Positions 1 through 10,450 of a DNA stretch of 64,000 nt are shown one piece after another (the first letter of the stretch is position 1; every line of letters begins with the position of its first letter). This stretch comes from Spinellus fusiger (lineage: Eukaryota; Mucoromycota; Mucoromycetes; Mucorales; Phycomycetaceae). Location of the stretch: the NCBI GenBank assembly GCA_025094145.1, contig JALLLS010000011.1, positions 186,001-250,000 on the forward strand. The letters run 5' to 3'. A model generated the notes under the pieces. It worked only from the letters and a program-made list of their open reading frames with translations, made no database searches and was not told where the DNA came from. Both the position numbers and the translations under genes were made by a program.

Positions 1-3000
1 AAGCTCCCTTTAATTCAATGACTTCAGGTGCCACTGTACATAATAATAAAATTAGAGAAATACAATGAGAAAAGAGTCCATAGTTGATTCATTTGTTTTC
101 TTAGAATGAAGCATGATGATGAAAAGAGAGGGGCTTATGAGGGAGAGGAAGGGTGTGTGTGATGACGAAAAAGGAAACATAGCTTACTCCAGTTAGGTGT
201 TCCAGAGACCGTGCCAGCATCAGCCCCTTTTATTTTTAAGTTGAGCGAAACACCAAAATCTGTAAGCTTTACATCTCCTGTCTTCGTCGTAAGAATATTA
301 GCAGCCTTTAAATCACAATGGACCACCTTTCAAAGAAGAAATCAAGGGTTATTACTGTAGCCTTGAACTTAGAATATAAAAATACCTCATTAGAATGCAA
401 ATACTCAAGACCACTGAGAATCTTGACACAAAAGGAGGCTACTAATTTTTCGGGAAAAGCACCAAATGCCTTGGAGGTCGACATGAGAGAGCCATTCTCT
501 GCAAACCTACACAAGAAAGAAAATGTTACTCTGTCAGCCAAAGATAGCTCATCTTGTTCTTTAACAAATTATTTCACTATTAACATACTCCAGAACAATG
601 TTGAGATGTTCTTCTGTTCGTATAAAACCGAGGTATTGAATTACATTTATGTGGGATAAAGTTTGCAATAAGCTGACCTCTTGCTATAATAGATATCAAA
701 TAATAATATAAATTAATAACCATACACTTTTATAGACACTTTAAAGGGTAAATAAATCTGTTCAATACTTGCTTACCATCATCTCTTGATCACGGACTTC
801 TTCATCTTCGAGGTTAATCCGCTTAATAGCGACGATTTCTCCTGTTGCTAGATCAAGTGCTCTATACACTGACCCAAACTGACCCTTGCCTATGCAGTTT
901 CCCAGTTGCTGATATCACTTCATTAGAACACTATAGCTCTTTTAGATGACTTACATAGTGAGTACTTGTGGTACCGTCTGTGCTTTTCAATGTCAACTTT
1001 ATGCGCGATGAATCTTCCTTTGGAGGCCCATTGGCCGTGTTTAAAGTTTTTTGATCCGTCTTTTGCCCAAATCCTTCAGAATCTGATACATTATCATTCA
1101 GATCAGTTGTATGGTTCTGAGCACTCTTCAAATGAGATTGTGGGATAGATAAACTTTGACGTCGTTTTTTAGATGGATCACTTTTCACAGGGGCAAGAGG
1201 GTTATGAACTGAGACAGCACGATCATTCTTCACTGTCTTTGTGCTTTTTGGCATGTTATGAGAGGCAGTCGTTTCTGATGCTGAAGAATATGGAGAGTGT
1301 GGATAGTTTGTAGTATGCTCTTGTATAGGGCTGGCTATTTGGATTTGATTCGCTTTATCTTCTGATTGATTTTCATAAAGTAGAGAGGTTTGCTCAGTAG
1401 GTTGATAGCCTGGACGCAGCGGGGACTTTGGAGGACGAGAAATAGAATAGACAGATAAACCACCACTCTTAATATTGTTTTGCTCATCGTTATTTTCATT
1501 ATGTACTTCTGATAGATCCTTTTTTGGAGAAAGATCATAGTTTATCTTTGATAACATTTGATCTTTTGTAATAGCGTCTCTCTGTGTCTGTTGACATTGG
1601 TTGTTCCTTGCATTTTGATCCACAACGTTAAACATGTCTCTGATGCCACGATGTTTGTTATGAGGCGCTGGTTCACTTTGATATTCAATTAGAGTATTGT
1701 TCACATCGGATTGATCAAATGTGTCGGGAGAAACAATAGATACTTTAACATTATCATCATAACTGCTTCTTTGGTGATTGTTGGATATATTTTCTAGGTT
1801 CTTCTGTGGTGAGTCTTCAGACAAGATATTATTGCACAATATTGAATCCTTCAAAAAAAAAGCCTGTCTTATATCGTCCAAGGGCAGATCTCCCTGGAGA
1901 CCTTTTTCCCTGGAGACTGTACAACTTAAGTCTTGGTTTTGGTTGTGAATATTCCCTGAGTCTATTTTGTCGTCCTCCTTGTCCGTTCCTTTCTCTGGTG
2001 ATGTCTTCTCCTTGTTGTTAAAACTGGGAAACTCCTTGTTGCTTATCAGCTCCTTTTTGTTCGAGGAGAGCTGTGCTGATAGTTGTTCATTAGGTAACTG
2101 TGCAAGGGCAGCAATAGTGTGAATGACCTAAATAAAATATGAAATGTTTAATTCATTCATGCTTTCTTACTAGCAGTTGCAAGAGAAGTGTTATTATGCT
2201 TACAGCTGTCATATCTTTGGCTTCATATAGATCAATGGCTTGAAATAACTGTGCCTTTTCAAGACCAAGCTACAAAGCGAAGAAGACATTAGATAAAAAA
2301 AAAGAAAGTAATCGGGTTTTCATGAAGTTTATACTTGCCTGTCGAGCTCCCTCCAAGAACCTTAGAATATTATCCATCTAAAAAATACAAAGATATTCAT
2401 TCATCTTGCTCTTTTATTCTACTTACTCTAACAAATGTCAGGTTTTTTTGCGCCACATTTTTAATAGTTCCTGGACGAAGTTTGTTGACAAGACTAAATA
2501 ACACGAGTCAATATCCACATGAAGTATTTCATGCATAGAGAGAGAGAGAGAGAGAACATCGATTCTTCTATTTTCAGCCCCTTTTTTGATTCACATCCTC
2601 CTGATCTCATTTTCTATATAGTTTTTGCCACATGCATAATTTGAATGTACATGGCATAGTCTGCCTTTTCTATTCTTTTCTTTTCTTTTCTATTCTCTAT
2701 ATTTATCCGTGTCTGTATCTGTGTCTGTATCTGTATCTGTATCTGTATCTGTATCTGTATCTGTATCTGTATCTATATCCATATCTATATTCATATCTAT
2801 ATATGTATCTATATCTATATCTATATTCATATCTATATATGTATCTATATCTATATCTATATCTATATCTATATCTATATTCATATCTATATATGTATCT
2901 ATATCTATATCTATATCTATATCTATCTACATAAAAACATCCACTTGAACTTACTTGCACAATAACACTCCATCTTTTAGCATAGAATAAAGCTCATCGA

Positions 3001-3148
3001 TATTCATTAGGGTCCCCATGGTTCTGTTGATAAAATCAATAGCAATAGCCTCATTACACCGCAGTTGTTCTTGTCTCTTTTTTCCAAATGCATGATCTGC
3101 ACAATGCTTGGGTCTACCCACTAGTGAAGATGCGTACATGGCTGTCAT
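1..3148 (-). CDS. CH-domain / Cdc7-SepH-like protein kinase fusion (3' end outside window)
   Basis: Ten exons read on the minus strand: 3148-2955, 2493-2427, 2377-2339, 2269-2204, 2127-955, 908-777, 683-589, 506-386, 326-188 and 33-1, continuing past the left edge. Exons 1-5 encode a calponin-homology domain (residues about 20-128) with [27 protein letters not shown] and [12 protein letters not shown]. About 380 Ser/Asn/Gln-rich, probably disordered residues follow. The kinase domain starts near residue 514: glycine loop [13 protein letters not shown] lysine, [19 protein letters not shown], catalytic loop [20 protein letters not shown], then GTPNWMAPEV. The segment from [12 protein letters not shown] to KAANILTTK is typical of Cdc7 (fission yeast), Cdc15 (budding yeast), SepH and plant MAP3K-epsilon, the top kinases of septation/mitotic-exit signalling. 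Odd points: HRD reads HCD; the third intron (2378-2338 side, after exon 3) has a GC donor (CAG|gcaagt); the first intron is 461 bp and holds a microsatellite. Role in septation is inferred from the family. Confidence 0.85.
2690..2935. repeat. Hexanucleotide microsatellite inside intron 1 of the CH-kinase gene
   Basis: About 245 bp of CTGTAT units that change to CTATAT units with scattered TTCATA interruptions. It lies between the splice sites at 2954 and 2494, so it is intronic. The long ORFs it creates on both strands are artefacts of the repeat. Confidence 0.9.
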
Positions 3149-6100
3149 CACAAAGGTAGAAAGAGATAAGACTATAATAGACGTCAGGATTTAAAAAAAA
3201 GAAGTGAATAAATGAATGAATTCAATTGAATACGAGCGAATGATGAATAGTACAGGCAAATAGCAAGGGGTCGAATACAAAATTAAAAAGAGTACACTGA
3301 ACAGCTGTGTTTATCAGTATTATGTTACTATGAAGGTAAAATGAAATAGAAAACAATAGTAATAGTAACAATAATAGTAATGGTAATAATAAAAGAGAGA
3401 GAAATAGAAGCAGACAATAAGAATACTATAGGATCCATATATATAGCTACATGTCAGTATCTGTTCTGCACCCTTGTCCTACTTATGAAGTTAGGGGAAA
3501 CAAAGAATCTTGGTGAAGCCATCTCCTGAGTGTTTTATTTTCTAGTCCCTGAAGTATACTTCTTTCTCTTCTTCTTCCTTTTCCTCTTCCTTTTCCTCTT
3601 CCTCTTCCTCTTCCTCTTCCTCTTCCTCTTTCTCTTTCTCTTTCTCTTTCTCTTCCCCCATAGAGTAGCTATTTTAAGTAAAGTAAAATGACAATAAAAA
3701 CACAAGGAGAGTCACTGGTGTATGAACAAGGTGCATTTATAGGATCTCCTTTCTTATTTAATAGGCTGTGTTTATATACAGACCATGGAAACTTTAGGCA
3801 TTAAACACATAATTTATTATTTAGCCTATTTATTTTACTCTATTATTAATTTGTTATGTCTTGAACTGTCACAATTTCCACAAATAGACAGATCTGCATA
3901 CTATTTACTTCTTTTTAACCTGTTTTCAAGGTTGTCTAATCCATTTTATATAATAATGGCATGGCTCGCGTGGCATCCATGCTAATGATCTCTAGACCCC
4001 TTCAAAGACATGTATTCTATAGAGGGGTATTTGTATTAAATCAATAGGCATAAGGGTGAGATTGAGCTGGGGATTCTATAAAACTTCATATTGATTGTGT
4101 ATAGTATGGTGTAGTGGATCAAGGTGAAAGAAGATAAAGTAAGTCCATAGTGAAAATATATGAAAATATATGAAACAAGGCAACAGCTGTGATATTGTTT
4201 GAAATCCCTAAGCAAATACCTGTTTTAATGGCTGTTTCTATGCAGTAAACAAATAGCAGATATCCAATGGCAAGATGACTCCAGGAATTTTAATATAGCA
4301 GTAAGAATAAAAAAAGAAAAGAAAAGCATGCAAGTTGATAGATAGAGCACATATATTGCATCAAAGATATAATCTATCTTTGTTGAAATAGGATATCTAT
4401 GGAGTATTTGCCATGTTGCTATATAAACGATAGACTACTATGCAGATATCTTAATAAAGTTATAATTTTCATTTTATGCAGAAACTCAAAATATAATTAT
4501 TTTTATACTGGAGGGGTGTTCATTCAAAACAAAAAGACCATAGTAGCTCTACTTTCTTTATTCATTAAAGGCATTCTTAATGAGTGAAAACATGCGCTCA
4601 TACGATCTACAGTGATACAACAGCCAAGTGATGGACAGTCTGTGGTGTTCATTTTGTCCTTTGTGAGTGTTACAATAATAATAAAATAACTTGCCACTTT
4701 TTGTCAAACCTTTTTATTTATTTATATATATTTATATATTTCATATAAACAAAGAAAGCTTAAGAATAGTAAATGCCAATCCATGACAGACATGACAGTG
4801 GTCATTCATACACTATTTACTGTAGACTAAAAATGATCTTGTCATTATCCTTTATTAATAGAGGGCTAATTAAAGGAATTCTCAGCCACACGGACAAGCT
4901 CATCTTATTTTGCGATGCTATCCTAGTGTAGAATAGGAATATTAGACATACTACACCATGGAGTAGTTATACTACTCATAATTAATGATAGAAGATAGAG
5001 AGACAGCACAGATGATTGAGATAACAGACAGTGTCTCTTTGATACTACTATGAATTGACATAGAAAGACGTTATTTTAAGTGTTCAAGGAGATAGTAAAG
5101 GCCATCGATGAATCCTCTCTCTCTTTCTCTCTCTTTCTCTCTTTTTCAAGATGGAAACCTTAATGAAAATAAAATAAGAATCCACATGTTATTACTATCA
5201 TATTACTATCATAGTATAGATAAATAACAAATAAAGTCTACCCTTCTTCATACGATATCACGACATTGAATGCCCTTGCTATCCCTGTCATTCTTTCCTT
5301 TGCACGATCCATCATAGTGTCTTGCCTTTTATTTCCTTTTGCAATATTCTTTACGCCTTACAGTCTAATGTGATTATGTTCATTAGATCAGTTTTTATGC
5401 TATGATAAAGAGCACTGTAGTTTACAAGATGGTTGAGGAGTGGTTTCACAGTTAAGTCAGTGCATGTTGTGATAGATCCCTCATCAGCACTCTGCCCAAG
5501 TGTGAATGTAGAAATGTTGGTAGTCAAAGTAGGCTTATACAATAGCTATCAGGCTTTTTATGTTCTATTGTCTTTATTTTCACATGTCCATCGTAAGATA
5601 GAGTCGTATTTTATTAACATATTCAATCTATCGATTCATCTTATCTGCATTAGCCAGCAAAGAGCCCATTCTGATTTCCTATACATACTAAAGATGCTTA
5701 TTGCTTATAAGAGAAAAGCCTGTAGGTGCTTCTCAACTCCTTCTATTCTTCTTTCTTTACAACCTGTCTCTTTTTCTTCAACTTAATGTCTCTTACTCCT
5801 GAAATCCATGGTGCCCTTTATTTATTACGTGACTTTAACCTCCCCACATTCCTATTCATTCAAACAATGTACTCTTAGCAGAGGCTTCTCTCTTTCTCTT
5901 TCTCTCTCACTCTCTCACTCTCACTCTCTCTCACTCTCTCTCTGTATATATGTATATATATATATGTATAAATAAATAAATGATCAATGCTTCTAATACA
6001 CATAACAGTGTTGTTATTATACCTTTTTTTATTTTTTATTTTATTTTTAATTCTACTTTTAATTTCTATTCTTATTCTTATTTATTCTTATTTTTATTCT

Positions 6101-6571
6101 TATTTTTATTCTTATTTTTATTCTTATTTTTATTCTTATTTTTATTCTTATTTTTATTCTTATTTTTATTCTTATTCTTATTTTTATTCTTATTCTTATT
6201 TTTATTCTTATTCTTATTTTTATTCTTATTCTTATTTTTATTTTTATTCTTATCTTCATGACAATCAACTGAGCATTGGACACTTCATCATCGCTGCTTA
6301 TGCAAAAAGATCAATATACCTTCTCTAATTTCTATCTGTTTCATTGGGAATCGGAACTCTTCGAAGACACTTCTATTTCTCTTTTACCATTTATCATATT
6401 ATTATAGTGCCTAACATTTACAGTGATAATACATACTCTTTATTGATACCCATTCTATAGACAACTACATACTATAGATTCCTATAAATCCATAGAGATA
6501 TAATATATTCATAAGATACTCATCTACTTTCATAGATCATCATTGGATAAGAAAGCATACATTACACTACC
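3149..6571. other. Gene-free spacer with simple repeats
   Basis: No convincing coding region on either strand; the open frames are short or repeat-derived. It holds a polypyrimidine CTCTTC run (about 3555-3655), CT-rich tracts (5108-5145, 5885-5945), an AT-rich run (5945-5982) and a large TTATTTTTATTC array (6060-6255). The last 300 bp before 6572 are probably the promoter and 5' leader of the homeodomain gene. Confidence 0.6.
6060..6255. repeat. TTATTTTTATTC minisatellite
   Basis: Around sixteen units alternating TTATTC and TTTTTATTC occupy about 195 bp, 300 bp upstream of the homeodomain gene. The all-Leu/Phe and all-Arg/Ile/Lys reading frames over it are translations of the repeat. Confidence 0.9.
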
Positions 6572-7639
6572 ATGACTGATACAATGAATAACTCTGATCT
6601 TCACACTACATTACACCATTCATCTCTTCTCCCAGCCGATTGGACCTTCTCATCCTTACTTCCTGTCCACAAGCACCCACTTTCCTTGGATCTCATGTTC
6701 TCCCAGCCTGTATCCCCTCATCCCACCACACCAGTCCCATACCAAGATACAGAAGAACCACTCTGGTCACCTATACCAAAAATAAATCCTACTTTTAAAC
6801 CCTCATTTTACAACCCATTTCAGGTCAATAGGCGTCGTCGTACTTCACGCGAACAACACAAGACATTGGAAGAGACATTCCAAATCAATCCTAAACCCAA
6901 CTCCAAAATACGGCGTCATCTAGCTGAACAACTTGAAATGCCTCTTCGAAGTGTCCAAGTATGGTTCCAAAACAGAAGAGCCAAAGCCAAAGTACAAGAC
7001 AAACAAATCACCCACCCTCCAAGCACAGAGCCACCTACCCATCCTCTCCAATGTCCTATCGAAAAGGAATGGTCTTGGGATCCACCCTACAACAGTGAGC
7101 TCATGACAGACCCAACACCTGGATTTGAGGACCAAGGTGAAGGACCTATTCACGAGCTACTAGAGCCAAGGTGCCACCATCACACTATCCACTATGAAGA
7201 TCAGAAAGGCTATGACAAGAGCAAGCACTGGCTATGGGAAGACCCTCTCCAGCCCCTAACACCCATACATTGTAATTCTTTTGTTCATCCCACACAAGGT
7301 CCATTATGGGTCCCACCACCACCCCATACAGCCTCCTCTTCCACCTGTCTGGAGAGTGTCCCCATGCCACGACCCTTGCCACTGTTGGTACCTTCTACAA
7401 CAGACTACAGTGCAGAAGAGACAGCCCAAAAAACAATTTTCTGCCAGTCGTTTATCTCAGACAAGACGCATTCACCTTGTGTAGGGTTTGTGAATACTTC
7501 ATTAGGAGACCATGAAGTACCTATCAAACTACCCTACACCTATGCCAATCTTATGCTCAGACAAGACGAGGCTTCTTGGTATGACCATGAGGTAATGACT
7601 CTTTTGCTATCAGATCATACACTGACTGTCAATAGCTGA
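6572..7639 (+). CDS. Homeodomain transcription factor
   Basis: Single-exon gene of 355 residues. The homeodomain spans about residues 86-144: a basic N-terminal arm (VNRRRRTSREQHKTLEETF), helix 1/2 with IRRHLAEQLEMP, and recognition helix 3 with the diagnostic SVQVWFQNRRAKAKVQ, including the invariant Trp, Phe, Asn and Arg. It is a typical 60-residue homeodomain, not the three-residue-extended TALE type. The rest is Pro/Ser/His-rich and probably disordered, with no second recognisable domain. The protein should bind DNA in the nucleus; fungal members of this group often control morphology or spore development, but nothing here shows the target process. The first ATG is taken because no in-frame upstream ATG follows the last stop. 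Confidence 0.88.
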   Translation: MTDTMNNSDLHTTLHHSSLLPADWTFSSLLPVHKHPLSLDLMFSQPVSPHPTTPVPYQDTEEPLWSPIPKINPTFKPSFYNPFQVNRRRRTSREQHKTLEETFQINPKPNSKIRRHLAEQLEMPLRSVQVWFQNRRAKAKVQDKQITHPPSTEPPTHPLQCPIEKEWSWDPPYNSELMTDPTPGFEDQGEGPIHELLEPRCHHHTIHYEDQKGYDKSKHWLWEDPLQPLTPIHCNSFVHPTQGPLWVPPPPHTASSSTCLESVPMPRPLPLLVPSTTDYSAEETAQKTIFCQSFISDKTHSPCVGFVNTSLGDHEVPIKLPYTYANLMLRQDEASWYDHEVMTLLLSDHTLTVNS

Positions 7640-8077
7640 CACATTGCCTTGCTGAAGCATCTGTTTGTGATGTACCGTTTGCTTTTGGCAGTCGTCTTTA
7701 AGCCTCGATCCCCTCCCCTTTTCTTTTTTCTTTTCTTTTCTTTAAAAATGAAAAATGAAAAGAAAAAAGAGCAGGTCATTTTATTTCACACTATGCCACA
7801 CCTACCTGACTTATGCCCTTGTTTTACTGATATGATCTTTGAATTGTTTTCCCTTTGATTATGCAAGAGTATGAAAGTGTCGTTTATATTCTCTTATTTA
7901 AATACGTTGTCCGCGGATGCTCTTGTCAAGACCCTCTTGATAGGACAGCTATTAAATACGGTCACTATGAGAGTCAATAAAGAGTACTTTATTTACAAGC
8001 CAACCCTTTGTTAACGGAAGAAGAGAAAGAAGAGAAAGAGAAAGAAGAGGAAGAGGAAAAAGAAGAGGAAGCAGTCC
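7640..8077. other. Spacer between the homeodomain gene and Fanzor-type element 1
   Basis: It holds the likely 3' UTR of the homeodomain gene and a purine-rich GAAGAGAAAGAG tract at 8020-8072 abutting the element. No gene is supported. Confidence 0.5.
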
Positions 8078-8289
8078 TACACACCAGGAGATCTTTAGGA
8101 TATAAAAGGAAATAGTCAAACTACAATTGTTTAAAAATGACATTGATTTGAAAAGGAGCAAAAAAAGTGAAATGTATTCATGTTAGATTTTAAATAAAGA
8201 TTATGTAGATTTACCTGTAAATATCTGAATCCCGAAGGAAACCACTTTCGATGTGGCGATATATAATATGAATACAAATATCTATTCTT

Positions 8290-8967
8290 ATGTGACTGTA
8301 TAGATATCCTTTGATGCATTTACATCTCTGTTCCAAACAATTCCATAACCTTGGCAAGCGTGGATACTGTTGAAATTCATGAATACCTCAGTGAGAATAT
8401 TTGTGTTATAAGTATGGCAAATCTTGAGAACAGAAATAAGAGTAACTGTTAGAACAGCTTTTCATATTAAGTGAGAGATCAATTATGTTTACCCTCGATG
8501 TTCGAAACTCATCAACATCAACCACATGAAGATTTCCATCTTTTTGTCTCTTTTTTCAATGATTGATATAAAATTATTGCCAAGCCAATACGATGACCTT
8601 TAAACTTGGCAGCATCTTTTACCTTTATTCCTGTGCCATAAGCAACAACTGGCAGCTTGGTAGGATTATACTCTAATCTTTTTAGGTGCCAAAACCCCTT
8701 TTCAATAATAAAATAATAGTAAAAATAGTTAGTTCAATATATATTAATGTACTCTCTATGTATGTAGTATTACCCTTGCACTGACACCTTTCTGTCTTTG
8801 TTCTTTGTTCTTTTCATCTCTCGTATTGCGGTTTCTTCTTTTTCATTCTCTCTATTTTGCTTTGTTTTTCTTCTTCTATACTTATTGTATTTTATACCAC
8901 CATTTATTAATATATTGACTATTTTTTCATATACAGCAGATAAACACCCTGAATAACTAGGATCCAT
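8290..8967 (-). pseudogene. Fanzor (TnpB-like RNA-guided nuclease) relic, copy 1
   Basis: Reading leftward, an exon encodes KLPVVAYGTGIKVKDA and then, after a frameshift, VDVDEFRTSR. An intron of about 75 bp with ggtaaa/caag borders follows, then ICHTYNTNIL and HACQGYGIVWNRDVNASKD. The order T-S-R-I-C, zinc-finger pair, five residues, R-D is the signature shared by TnpB and Fanzor proteins. Here the second and fourth zinc cysteines are tyrosines and the middle exon is frameshifted, so this copy cannot make a normal protein. An upstream frame starting MDPSYSGCLSAVYE (to 8967) may be the degraded RuvC-I region with its Asp-Pro, but I am not sure. It shares the same intron position and about nine-tenths of its bases with copy 2. 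Confidence 0.7.
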
Positions 8968-9573
8968 ATGACTGTCACCCTTCCTAATTTGCTTGGATAT
9001 TCTATAAAAACCATAGCTGTCGCTTGCGAATAGAAATAGCAGAATAGTATAAGTGTAGTTGTCTACATCTTTAATATATATATATATATAAAAAGACTTT
9101 AATCCAAACAGCTTTCTAGAGTATAAAAAAGATAGGCTTTAAGGACTTGAGTAGCTGACTGTTTCTTGTTTTCGACTTGTTTTCTTTCTATATTCCCACA
9201 TTGGTGCCATTATTATTACAGCTACCAGTCTGCCTTCTGTAACTCCATACCCTTCTCTTTTCTGTCAATTTCCATATGAGTGACCAGCCTTACGACGTCC
9301 TGTGTGTCTCTTGTCTCATAGCAACAGAATATTTTTGGGATATAAAGGGAAATACATGAACAATGAAATTATATTATTTCTTTGGTTGGCTAATGTATTT
9401 GAAAAGAACCTTCTCAATGTCTGTCTGTCTTAGCATTGCCTATTGACTGTGTAATTAAACACTATAAAGTTGGATAGAAGAAAGAAGTAAGCCTGACATT
9501 GCAACTCAATCACTGTATTTATTGTTTAACATGTGTTAACTATAAGCCCATAGCATTTGCAGTATGACACTGC

Positions 9574-9780
9574 TTAAGAAAGATGTATTACAAAACTTAT
9601 AGAGTTAACTTTAGTGATTATTATCCAGAAAATAGAACCAAAATCACTTGTGTTGAGAGCATTATAGACATTCATTGACTCAATATTCATAATAACCTCA
9701 ATTATCTCATTGTAACTGGTATTAACAGTGGTGCTTAATGAGAACTGTGTATTGTTTCTAATACTGGACTTTAGGCTCAA
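9574..9780 (-). other. Short ORF conserved in elements 1 and 3
   Basis: A 68-codon frame with YNEIIEVIMNIESMNVYNAL and NALNTSDFGSIFW. Element 3 has the matching sequence at 44394-44600 but with a stop in the N-terminal part and a different end. No family recognised. It may be a leftover exon of the autonomous parent or chance; the DNA identity of the whole block is high, so conservation of the frame is not evidence of coding by itself. Confidence 0.25.
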
Positions 9781-10450
9781 GGTAAATAGAGTGTGAATTG
9801 TTTGGCTTGTGAATTTTATGAGTGAAGGATATAGTGTATGCCTTACCAGTATAGATAGAAGTTGTAGACACTACCAAAGACTATTCTAGTGATAAAAAGG
9901 TAAGCAATATCTTTATCTGGGCCATGGCTTATTCTAATGTACAAGACACTCACTGTATTATTATTAGGCAAATAAAGACTCCTTTCAAGTCAGTCTCAAG
10001 TGGTCTTATATACTGTCTAGGGTCTCTAAGGTATACTCCTGAGCATAGTTATCTATCTCCCAAGGATAAAGAACAAGGATTTTAGGGTATAGATTCCATT
10101 GCTATGAGGGAATGTACTTGGGCAGTAGCTATAGTACATACTATAGTATTAGCTATAGTATTATAATAAACAATGCTATTCATCAACACTATATTCTATT
10201 GATAATACAATTTGATAGTGAGGTATACTACAAAAGAAAATAATTATTTGGATACTCTCAAACCTTTTGATTTTAAACACAGTTCCATAAAAGAACAAAA
10301 TGTGGGACCCTTGTAAAAGGAAATTTGTGTCCCTGCTTAAAATCCAGAAAAATCTCCTGATGTGTAGACTATTTCGTAGTCACAACTATGCACACGTGTC
10401 TATGACTGACTTGGCATGACATGACATGAGCAACCTCATCCCTTTTCTCC

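Larger units (their letters stand above)
8080..10364. mobile_element. Fanzor-associated DNA transposon, element 1 (composite)
   Basis: The ends are imperfect inverted repeats, CACACCAGGAGAT on the left and the complement of CACATCAGGAGATT on the right, each directly flanked by TA (8078-8079 and 10365-10366). The TA duplication and short CA-starting termini suit Tc1/mariner-like integration. The left half (to about 9000) carries a Fanzor-like relic on the minus strand. The right half, from about 9330, is a diverged-to-near-identical copy of the whole of element 3 (44096-45184). Its start at 9325-9345 (atttttgggatataaa) resembles the subterminal sequence ttaggatataaaa of the other left ends. 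Element 1 is therefore probably two adjacent or nested copies with one lost terminus. It is the longest of the three (2285 bp). The right end lies 86 bp before the SLY1 start codon. Confidence 0.75.
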
